A stretch of DNA of 64,000 bases, from contig OZ241979.1 of the NCBI GenBank assembly GCA_965204235.1, positions 3,906,001-3,970,000 of the forward strand. Reading direction: 5' to 3'. The first letter of the stretch is position 1. Each line of letters begins with the position of its first letter. This DNA is from JAJDTQ01 sp965204235. Its GTDB lineage: Bacteria > Desulfobacterota > Binatia > UBA9968 > JAJDTQ01. The translations under genes were made by a program, and so were the position numbers. Below are positions 1-7,215 of the stretch, piece by piece. The notes beneath the pieces are model-generated. The model did no database searches. It had not been told where the DNA came from and worked only from the letters and a program-made list of their open reading frames with translations.

Positions 1-2155
1 ATTCGGCTCAGGAGCCCGTTTCGGGGTCTGGCGTCTCCCCTGGCTTCGGTCAGGGGAGCGGATTGAAACATGTTCCCTGGCGCCGCCGCCAGGAGGCGGG
101 CCCGGGTCTCCCCTGGCTTCGGTCAGGGGAGCGGATTGAAACATGTTCCCTGGCGCCGCCGCCAGGAGGCGGGCCCGGGTCTCCCCTGGCTTCGGTCAGG
201 GGAGCGGATTGAAACCATACAGGCCCCTGCGCCGTGTCGCGTGTCAGCCCGTCTCCCCTGGCTTCGGTCAGGGGAGCGGATTGAAACACCCTTTCGCGCT
301 GTCCAAGCGGGAGGGGCATCTGGTCTCCCCTGGCTTCGGTCAGGGGAGCGGATTGAAACCATCCCGGGGGGACGGCTACCAGCATACGAGGCCGGTCTCC
401 CCTGGCTTCGGTCAGGGGAGCGGATTGAAACCCTGCTTCGACGGCCTCGACACCACCACCACGGAAGGTCTCCCCTGGCTTCGGTCAGGGGAGCGGATTG
501 AAACCTGCCGTCCGGGGAGCGGGTGCACGTGAGACGGCGTCTCCCCTGGCTTCGGTCAGGGGAGCGGATTGAAACCCATCCGGGCAGGGGCTCGGGCCTC
601 GCGTTGTACAGTCTCCCCTGGCTTCGGTCAGGGGAGCGGATTGAAACCGGTATCCGAACCGGTCGGCCCGCGTCTCCGGTTGGTCTCCCCTGGCTTCGGT
701 CAGGGGAGCGGATTGAAACTCCGGGGTCGGTTGTGACGTCCACGTCGTTCCGGCGTCTCCCCTGGCTTCGGTCAGGGGAGCGGATTGAAACCAGAGGTCG
801 GACGCGGCAGTGGTCTGCGCGTCCGGTCTCCCCTGGCTTCGGTCAGGGGAGCGGATTGAAACACCAGTCCGGCAGCGGATGGCCGGCTGCTGTCCGGGTC
901 TCCCCTGGCTTCGGTCAGGGGAGCGGATTGAAACCCAGATAGCCTGATTTTTCCCGGTTCCGATGGCGAGTCTCCCCTGGCTTCGGTCAGGGGAGCGGAT
1001 TGAAACCTCTTAAGGCAGCTAGAACCATGCTTAATGATTTTGTCTCCCCTGGCTTCGGTCAGGGGAGCGGATTGAAACACAACCGGGGACGACGGGAACA
1101 AGCTTCCCGAATAGTCTCCCCTGGCTTCGGTCAGGGGAGCGGATTGAAACAAGGCTCGTAGTACGTCTGCCCGGACGGTGTACGGTCTCCCCTGGCTTCG
1201 GTCAGGGGAGCGGATTGAAACACTGTGGCATGCTCTAAGCATCGAATGGGGTGGCGGTCTCCCCTGGCTTCGGTCAGGGGAGCGGATTGAAACCGGCGCC
1301 GTGGACCGCTTCGCCAGCGAGGGGGCGCGTCTCCCCTGGCTTCGGTCAGGGGAGCGGATTGAAACCCCGACTGGTTCGACGTTCGCGATCTGCGCCCGCG
1401 GTCTCCCCTGGCTTCGGTCAGGGGAGCGGATTGAAACACGTGGCTGAACCAGCTTGACTACGTTGACCACGAGTCTCCCCTGGCTTCGGTCAGGGGAGCG
1501 GATTGAAACCCTCTCTCTCTGCGGGCCTCTCTCGGTCAGGGGGGGGTCTCCCCTGGCTTCGGTCAGGGGAGCGGATTGAAACGCCGCCCCCGGGTCGCGG
1601 GGCCGTGCGCACCGGCGTCTCCCCTGGCTTCGGTCAGGGGAGCGGATTGAAACGCTGCCCCAGACGACCTGGTCGCGGCCGGCGACGGTCTCCCCTGGCT
1701 TCGGTCAGGGGAGCGGATTGAAACTCAACCGTTCGGTGATGATCGTGTGTACATCACGAGTCTCCCCTGGCTTCGGTCAGGGGAGCGGATTGAAACTTTT
1801 CCCGCTGGGACAAGCGGTTCGGCAAAAGGCGGTCTCCCCTGGCTTCGGTCAGGGGAGCGGATTGAAACACCCGCCGCTTCTTCACCGCTATCACCGGCCC
1901 CGGTCTCCCCTGGCTTCGGTCAGGGGAGCGGATTGAAACATGGACTGGATCGAGGAAAACGACGTGCCCGCCGTGTCTCCCCTGGCTTCGGTCAGGGGAG
2001 CGGATTGAAACGCGGACGACGGCGGGTCCGAGAACGCTCGCGGGATGTCTCCCCTGGCTTCGGTCAGGGGAGCGGATTGAAACGCGGACGACGGCGGGTC
2101 CGAGAACGCTCGCGGGATGTCTCCCCTGGCTTCGGTCAGGGGAGCGGATTGAAAC
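1..2155 (+). CRISPR. CRISPR array, leader-distal part, 30 repeats
   Basis: Thirty copies of a 37-base direct repeat, identical as read by eye, run from 33 to 2155. They are separated by 29 complete spacers of 34-36 bases, and the window opens inside another spacer (1-32), so the array continues to the left. The repeat begins GTCTCCCCTG and ends GGATTGAAAC; CTCCCCTG and CAGGGGAG form a perfect 8-bp stem around an 8-base loop. ATTGAAAC is the usual 3' end of class 1 (type I or III) repeats and becomes the crRNA 5' handle. That orientation puts the leader and cas genes off the left edge and the oldest spacers at the right. No cas gene lies in the window, so the subtype cannot be set. Spacers 70-105 and 143-178 are identical, as are 2012-2046 and 2084-2118. 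Apparent ORFs inside the array are repeat translations, not genes. Confidence 0.98.
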
Positions 2156-2185
2156 CTCCATGTGGTGCGGTGTAGATTGTGTTAG

Positions 2186-2294
2186 CGAACATCTGATCAA
2201 TTTTGGCTTGAGGCGCATCTCCCTATGGGAAAGCGCGTCCTTCGACTTCGCTTCGCTACGCTCAGGACGAACGGGACCATTGTTCAGGGTTTCC
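2186..2294 (+). mobile_element. MITE-like dispersed element, copy A, inside the last CRISPR spacer
   Basis: This is one of at least seven full copies in the window of a roughly 110-bp non-coding element. The consensus begins GGAACCTCTGATC, has a core CTTCGACTTCGCTTCGCTAC followed by GCTCAGGACGAACGG, and ends CAGGGTTTCC; the two ends are imperfect inverted repeats. This copy is flanked on both sides by TTAG (2182-2185 and 2295-2298), a 4-bp target-site duplication. Removing the element and one TTAG rebuilds a 34-base spacer between the last intact repeat and the degenerate one. The element has no ORF, so it would need a transposase supplied from elsewhere; I recognise no named family. Confidence 0.85.
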
Positions 2295-2302
2295 TTAGGA
2301 GG

Positions 2303-2326
2303 GTCTCCCTTGGCTTCGGTCAGGGG
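2303..2326 (+). repeat. Degenerate terminal CRISPR repeat
   Basis: These 24 bases match the first 24 bases of the CRISPR repeat with one mismatch (C to T at repeat position 8) and then diverge into TGATGTTCC. A damaged final repeat is typical of the trailer end of an array. It lies 147 bases after the last intact repeat rather than 35, because a mobile element (2186-2294) sits in between. Confidence 0.9.
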
Positions 2327-2445
2327 TGATGTTCCACCTGTATAGCCGTACCGCTCCACGGACTACTTGAAGCAGGGTACGGAGCCGGGAAGCTCCGTAA
2401 AGTATTTCCTGTTGATGGACTGGACCAATTTTGATACCATCCGCT

Positions 2446-2799
2446 ATGTACCGTGGCCCGAAACGCATCAAGGCGCTCTTCTTCCGCTCTGAAACCGGCA
2501 CTGAGCCGGTTCGAGAGTGGCTGAAGTCCTTGAGCAAGGAGGACAGGTTCAGGATCGGGACGGACATCAAAACGGTCGAGTTCGGTTGGCCCATCGGAAT
2601 GCCGACTTGCAGACCCCTCAGGCGTGGTCTTTATGAAGTCAGGACCCATCTCGACAATCGGGTCTCTCGTGTCTTTTTCTATGTCGATGATGGCAAAATG
2701 GTCTTGCTGCATGGATTCATCAAGAAGACAGACAGAACTCCGAAAGCCGACCTCGACTTGGCCCTCGATCGGAAGCGCAAACTGGAGTCCGAGACATGA
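2446..2799 (+). CDS. HigB/Gp49-like toxin of a type II toxin-antitoxin pair
   Basis: A 117-residue basic protein of the phage-derived Gp49-like HigB family, whose members are ribosome-dependent mRNA interferases of the RelE fold. The family pattern is clear: an early phosphodiesterase-like strand (FFRSETGTEPVREWL), the central PTCRPLRRGLYEVRTH stretch, then the C-terminal VFFYVDDGKMVLLHGFIKK segment carrying the expected basic and aromatic residues. It overlaps the antitoxin gene by four bases (ATGA at 2796), so the two are translationally coupled in toxin-antitoxin order. The ATG at 2446 is preferred; an in-frame TTG at 2431 would add five residues, and neither has a good Shine-Dalgarno sequence. 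It lies just beyond the CRISPR trailer, a plausible accessory position. Confidence 0.88.
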   Translation: MYRGPKRIKALFFRSETGTEPVREWLKSLSKEDRFRIGTDIKTVEFGWPIGMPTCRPLRRGLYEVRTHLDNRVSRVFFYVDDGKMVLLHGFIKKTDRTPKADLDLALDRKRKLESET

Positions 2800-3098
2800 C
2801 GAAGAAGTCGAACCGCCACCTTGGCTCTGCGTTGGATGACCTGCTGGAAGAGGACGGGACCCTTGCGGGCGTACACGCCGTCGCCATCAAGAGGGTTCTC
2901 GCTTGGCAGATCGGTCAGAGCATGAACGACGAAGGGATCAGCAAGTCCGAGATGGCGCGCCGCATGCGGACGAGCCGCGGGGCGCTGGCGCGGCTTCTCG
3001 ACCCGGACAATCCGTCGGTGACGCTGCTGACCATGGACAAGGCCGCCGCAGTGCTCGGCAAACGCCTGAAGGTGGAACTGGTCGAAGGCGGGGTGTAA
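2796..3098 (+). CDS. HigA-like helix-turn-helix antitoxin
   Basis: A 100-residue protein with a Cro/C1-type helix-turn-helix in its second half (SKSEMARRMRTSRGALARLL, then PSVTLLTMDKAAAVLGKRLKVEL). It starts four bases before the toxin gene ends, the usual arrangement of higBA modules. By family knowledge the protein binds and neutralises the upstream HigB-like toxin and represses the operon promoter through its helix-turn-helix. No clear operator palindrome is visible in the roughly 100 bases before the toxin gene. Confidence 0.88.
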   Translation: MTKKSNRHLGSALDDLLEEDGTLAGVHAVAIKRVLAWQIGQSMNDEGISKSEMARRMRTSRGALARLLDPDNPSVTLLTMDKAAAVLGKRLKVELVEGGV

Positions 3099-3173
3099 AC
3101 ACTCCTTTCCCTGGGCCGATGTCCATTCCCGTAGTCGGCCCTCCCGTGAAGATCCACACGAAGGAGGTCCCGC

Positions 3174-3971
3174 ATGATTTCCGAAGTCGAGTTCGCTCCG
3201 GGCAAGAAGGGCTATCTGGCGAGGGCCTCGGAAGGCGGTCGCGCGCCCGCGGTGGTCCAGCTCCACGAGCGCTACGGGATCGTGGAGCACACGACGGACA
3301 TCGCCGAGCGGTTGGCGCGCAGCGGCTACGTGACGCTGGCGCCGGACCTGTTCTCGCGGTTCGCCGGAGACCGGGAGGCGCTGGCCAGAGGGGACGTGGG
3401 CGTCGGCATCCGGGACGACGAGGCGTTGGTGGACCTGGATCAGTGCCTGGGCTACCTTCGGGGGCTGGACTACGTGGACGGCCGGCGGATCGCGGTGATG
3501 GGGGTGTGCCAGACGGGACGGCAGCCGCTGCTCGCCGCGGCCCGCCGCGGCGACCTCCGGTGCGCGCTCGTGTTCTACGGCGGGATCTACGAACGCGACT
3601 GGCAGCCTCACGAGGAGCGCCCGACGCCGGTGGGAGAGTTCGTCCGACAGTTGTCCTGCCCGGTGCTGGGGGTGTTCGGGGACAGCGACCACATCATCTC
3701 GGTGGACGACGTGCTGCGCTTCCGGCGCGCGCTGGAGGATGCGTGGAAGAGTTACTCCATCCGCATATTCCGGGACGCGCCCCACGGCTGGCTCAACGAC
3801 ACCATGCCCGGGCGCTACCGGCCCGAAGCGGCCGAGCAGGCGTGGGCGCTGTTGTTCCGGTTCCTCGAACGGCACATGGGGCCGGAGCGGAACGACGCCC
3901 GGGTGGCGTGGAGTTTCGAGAGCGACGTACCGGTCGATTACGATTTCTCGAAGACCGTGCGGCTGGCCTGA
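3174..3971 (+). CDS. Dienelactone hydrolase family protein
   Basis: A 265-residue cytoplasmic alpha/beta hydrolase. The catalytic triad of the dienelactone hydrolase family can be read: Cys112 in the nucleophile elbow VMGVCQTG, an Asp in FGDSDH (about residue 172), and His204 in DAPHGWLND. The Cys rather than Ser nucleophile argues for true DLH family membership rather than a general esterase. The natural substrate is unknown; relatives hydrolyse cyclic enol-lactones in ring-cleavage pathways and many have drifted to other esters. The start is fixed by a strong AAGGAGG at 3161-3167. It stands alone between the toxin-antitoxin pair and the MlaC-like gene, with no pathway neighbour to fix its role. 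Confidence 0.9.
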   Translation: MISEVEFAPGKKGYLARASEGGRAPAVVQLHERYGIVEHTTDIAERLARSGYVTLAPDLFSRFAGDREALARGDVGVGIRDDEALVDLDQCLGYLRGLDYVDGRRIAVMGVCQTGRQPLLAAARRGDLRCALVFYGGIYERDWQPHEERPTPVGEFVRQLSCPVLGVFGDSDHIISVDDVLRFRRALEDAWKSYSIRIFRDAPHGWLNDTMPGRYRPEAAEQAWALLFRFLERHMGPERNDARVAWSFESDVPVDYDFSKTVRLA

Positions 3972-4052
3972 CGTCACGCGGAAGCGGCGTCATGGTTGGA
4001 TTCCCGGGGATTATTGCGTAGATTATGACGGTCGGGGGGACATGGAGCGGAC

Positions 4053-4667
4053 ATGGGGCGGGAAGGAATGCGTCTGGTGAGTCCCGGGGTCTCGTGGGTA
4101 TGCACGGTCCTGCTCGTCCTGTGCGGTTCCGCGTCCCTGTCCCGGGCCCAGGAGGCAGGTCCTCGGCAGGAGGTCGAACGGGCGCTGCAACAGGTCACGA
4201 CGATCCTCGAGTCGGACCTGGAGGTGGAGGACAAGGTCGAGCGCCTGCGGGCGGTGGTGGTGCCGCTCTTCGACCTCTCCGAGATGGCTCGGCGGTCCCT
4301 GGGCCGCCACTGGCGCCGCCGGACGCCCGAGCAGCGCGAGGAGTTCACGAGGCTCTTCTCCCGGTTGCTGGAACGGACCTATGCAAGCCGGATTACTTCC
4401 TACGATTCCCAACGAGTATATGTGGTCGGGGAAGAGATCGACGGCCGCTTCGCCCAAGTGGAATCCCGGATCGTGGACCGGGCGGGACGCAGGTTCGACA
4501 TGGACTACCGCCTGCACCGCACGGGAAGTCCGGGCGCATGGCGCATTTACGACGTGGTGGTCGAGGACATCAGCCTCGTCAACAACTATCGTGCACAGTT
4601 CAACCGCGTGATCGACCGGGAATCCTACGAGAGTCTGGTGGAAAGACTGCGGAGCCAAGCAGGCTGA
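4053..4667 (+). CDS. mlaC: MlaC/Ttg2D-type phospholipid-binding ABC transport protein
   Basis: A 204-residue secreted protein of the MlaC (Tgt2/toluene tolerance) family, the periplasmic carrier that ferries phospholipid between outer- and inner-membrane Mla complexes. A signal peptide covers about residues 6-33 (hydrophobic VLLVLCGSASL, probable cleavage near SRA-Q). The mature part keeps family hallmarks: an amphipathic helix, VPLFDLSEMARRSLGRHWR, PEQREEFTRLFSRLLERTY, and a C-terminal WRIYDVVVEDISLVNNYRAQF. An ATG at 4068 is an alternative start; GGAG at 4044-4047 favours 4053. The usual mlaDEF partners are not adjacent, so this is an orphan copy or the other genes lie elsewhere. Confidence 0.92.
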   Translation: MGREGMRLVSPGVSWVCTVLLVLCGSASLSRAQEAGPRQEVERALQQVTTILESDLEVEDKVERLRAVVVPLFDLSEMARRSLGRHWRRRTPEQREEFTRLFSRLLERTYASRITSYDSQRVYVVGEEIDGRFAQVESRIVDRAGRRFDMDYRLHRTGSPGAWRIYDVVVEDISLVNNYRAQFNRVIDRESYESLVERLRSQAG

Positions 4668-4718
4668 AGCAGGCCGCTGGCGCCCGCCCCAACCTCGACA
4701 CCCGTGCGCTGAGGGTCC

Positions 4719-5444
4719 ATGCCGGAAAACCGACCTCCAAAGAGAGCCTCCACCATCGTCCTGGTGCGCCCGGCGAAAGACGGGGTCTTCGAGGTCTTCA
4801 TGACGCGCCGCCCTCGGGAAATGCGCTTTCTGGGAGGGTTCTTCGTCTTTCCCGGAGGCAGCGTCAAGCGTTCCGACAGCGCTCCGGACATGCTGGGTCT
4901 GTGCCGGGGCCTTTCCCCCGGGGAGGCCCGCGCCCGGCTGGGAGACGAGCTCGGCGCCGAAGACGCCATGGGCCATTGGGTGGCCGCGGTCCGGGAGCTG
5001 TACGAAGAGGTCGGCGTGCTCCTGTGCGTGAGGCCGGATGGCGGCCCGGCCATGGGGGCGGAGACGCGCGAACGCGTGGGCGCCAAGCGGTCGTCCGTGT
5101 TGCGCGGGACCCTCGGCTTTCCGGACCTGCTGGCGTCCGAAGGGCTTTGTTGCGACGTCGGCAGCCCGGTCTATTTCTACCACCGGACCACGCCCGAACG
5201 ATACGCCATGCGGTTCGACACGCGCTTCTTCCTGGCCCCCCTGCCCGAGGGCCAGACCCCGTTAAGCGTGTCGGAAGAGGTGTCGGAAAGCCTCTGGATC
5301 ACCCCCGGGGAAGGACTCGAACGCGCGGACCGCGGGCGTATGGCCGTCATACCGCCGACGCTGCACACCTTGCGCACGCTGGCCGACCTCGGGACCTGGG
5401 AAGCCCTTTGCGGCGCGTTCGCCTTGCCCGCGCCCGGACGCTAG
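4719..5444 (+). CDS. Nudix hydrolase (NUDT19-like long form)
   Basis: A 241-residue Nudix-fold protein. The N-terminal strand (ASTIVLVRPAKDG) is followed by MTRRPREMRFLGGFFVFPGG. The catalytic Nudix helix is RELYEEVG at residues 92-99, which supplies the metal-binding glutamates. About 45 residues separate the FPGG segment (42-47) from that helix, a long insertion characteristic of the NUDT7/NUDT19-like group that hydrolyses CoA or similar diphosphates. The exact substrate is not predictable. It follows the MlaC-like gene by about 50 bases on the same strand and could be cotranscribed, though no functional link is evident. Confidence 0.85.
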   Translation: MPENRPPKRASTIVLVRPAKDGVFEVFMTRRPREMRFLGGFFVFPGGSVKRSDSAPDMLGLCRGLSPGEARARLGDELGAEDAMGHWVAAVRELYEEVGVLLCVRPDGGPAMGAETRERVGAKRSSVLRGTLGFPDLLASEGLCCDVGSPVYFYHRTTPERYAMRFDTRFFLAPLPEGQTPLSVSEEVSESLWITPGEGLERADRGRMAVIPPTLHTLRTLADLGTWEALCGAFALPAPGR

Positions 5445-5502
5445 ATCCCTTGTGGACCCGGCGCGGCCCTGCTCGCGCGCCAATAGGGGGAAGATCGAAC
5501 TC

Positions 5503-7149
5503 ATGAGAACGGTGGACGTCATCGCACATATCCTGGAGCGGGAGGGCATTCGCTATCTGAGCGCGTTCCCGACCTCGACCCTGATCGAAGCCGCGGCGGA
5601 GCGCGGCATCCGTCCCGTCATCTGCCGACAGGAACGGGTGGGCGTGGGCATCGCGGACGGCTACAGCAGGGTCAACAACGGCCGCCCGCCGGGCGTGTTC
5701 GCCATGCAGTTCGGTCCCGGGGCGGAGAACGCCTACGCCGGAGTCGCCACCGCGTTCTCGGACGCCGTGCCCGTGCTGTTGCTGCCCCTGGGCCACACCC
5801 GGGAGCGGGACGGCGTGTTCCCCCAGTTCAGTTCGTCGAGGAACTACGCCCCGGTGACCAAGTTCGTGGAGCAGGTCACCACCGCCGACCGGGTCATCGA
5901 CACCATGCGGCGAGCCTTCGCCCGGCTCCGCATGGGGCGCCCGGGTCCGGTCATGGTGGAGATACCGGCCGACGTGGCCGCGGAGCAGCTCGACCCGGCC
6001 ATCGTGGAGTCGTATCGGCCGGTCAAGGCGGCCCGCTCGGAGGCCGACCCGCGGGACGTCATGGCCGCGGCCAGGGCGCTGCTGGAGGCGCGGGACCCCG
6101 TCATCCATGCCGGCCAGGGGGTGCTCTACGCCGAGGCGGGACCCGAGTTGCTGGAGTTGGCCGAGCTCACGGCCATCCCGGTGATGACCACCATGGGAGG
6201 CAAGAGCGCCTTTCCCGAGACGCATCCGCTGTCGCTGGGAAGCGCTTCCGGGGTGATGAACCGGCCGGTGCGCCACTTCCTCGGGAAGGCGGACGTGGTC
6301 TTCGGGGTGGGCACGAGTCTGACCCGCCATCCCATGACCACCCCGATCCCCGGCGGCAAGACGTTCGTACAGGCCATCGACGACCCCATCGACATCGGCA
6401 AGAACTACGACGTGGAGTTCCCCGTCATCGGTGACGCCAAGCTGGTGCTGCGGCAGTTCATCGAGGCCGTCGGGGAGCTGTTGCGCGGGGGCTCCAGGGC
6501 CGAGCGCTCGCCCGCGGCGGAGATCGCCGCGTTGCGGGCGGCGTGGCTCGCGGAATGGAACGCCAAGCTCACGTCGGACGAAACGCCCATCAATCCCTAC
6601 CGGGTCATCCGGGAGTTCATGGAGGCGGTGGACCCGGCGGAAGCCATCGTCACCCACGATTCCGGCAGTCCCCGGGACCAGCTCATGCCGTTCTACCGGT
6701 CGGCGGGGCCGCGGTCGTACCTGGGGTGGGGCAAGTCCCACGGCCTGGGCACCGGGTTGGGCCTGAACCTGGGGGCCAAGCTCGCGGCGCCCGACAAGTT
6801 CGTGGTCAACTTCATGGGAGACGCCGCCTTCGGCATGACCGGCCTGGACTTCGAGACCGCGGTGAGGTCGCACATCCCCATACTGACCATCGTGCTCAAC
6901 AACTCCACCATGGCGGTGGAGACGCGGCACATGGCGCTGTCCCACGAGCGTTACGGAACCCGGGACCTGGGCGGCAACTACGCGGACATGGCCCGGGCCA
7001 TGGGCGGCTGGGCGGAGCGGGTGGATGAGCCGGCCGCGGTGGCGCCGGCCATCGTCCGGGCCCGGCGGGCCACCGAGGAGGGCAGGGCGGCCTTGCTGGA
7101 GTTCGTCACCGGAGCGGAGATCGAGTACTCCCACAAGGGCGCGTTCTAA
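5503..7149 (+). CDS. Thiamine pyrophosphate-dependent enzyme, acetolactate synthase-like
   Basis: A 548-residue member of the acetolactate synthase/benzoylformate decarboxylase superfamily with the usual three domains: an N-terminal pyrimidine-binding domain with Glu44 (VICRQERVG) in the place of the cofactor-activating glutamate, a central domain (about 190-330), and a C-terminal pyrophosphate-binding domain with the metal-binding motif written NFMGDAAFGM then VLNNSTMAVE (GDA in place of the commoner GDG). The substrate is unknown; it is not an obvious biosynthetic IlvB, as no regulatory ilvH-like subunit lies beside it. An ATG at 5503 preceded by GGGGGAAG is preferred over an upstream in-frame ATG at 5452. 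Confidence 0.88.
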   Translation: MRTVDVIAHILEREGIRYLSAFPTSTLIEAAAERGIRPVICRQERVGVGIADGYSRVNNGRPPGVFAMQFGPGAENAYAGVATAFSDAVPVLLLPLGHTRERDGVFPQFSSSRNYAPVTKFVEQVTTADRVIDTMRRAFARLRMGRPGPVMVEIPADVAAEQLDPAIVESYRPVKAARSEADPRDVMAAARALLEARDPVIHAGQGVLYAEAGPELLELAELTAIPVMTTMGGKSAFPETHPLSLGSASGVMNRPVRHFLGKADVVFGVGTSLTRHPMTTPIPGGKTFVQAIDDPIDIGKNYDVEFPVIGDAKLVLRQFIEAVGELLRGGSRAERSPAAEIAALRAAWLAEWNAKLTSDETPINPYRVIREFMEAVDPAEAIVTHDSGSPRDQLMPFYRSAGPRSYLGWGKSHGLGTGLGLNLGAKLAAPDKFVVNFMGDAAFGMTGLDFETAVRSHIPILTIVLNNSTMAVETRHMALSHERYGTRDLGGNYADMARAMGGWAERVDEPAAVAPAIVRARRATEEGRAALLEFVTGAEIEYSHKGAF

Positions 7150-7215
7150 CGGCCTGCATCGAAACCCGGCCAGCCGCCCGGGAACGCGCGGCTCTCCGGG
7201 AGACAAGAGGACCCC

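Noticed and set aside
50..2359. Several open frames on both strands inside the CRISPR array
   Set aside because: They are periodic translations of the 37-base repeat (for example LPWLRSGERIET and FQSAPLTEARGD on repeat), not proteins.
1..2445. cas genes next to the CRISPR array
   Set aside because: Nothing resembling a Cas protein lies to the right of the array; by repeat orientation they would be off the left edge.
2679..4021. Long open frames opposite or out of frame with the antitoxin and dienelactone hydrolase genes
   Set aside because: No ribosome sites, no recognisable domains, and they overlap genes with clear family motifs.
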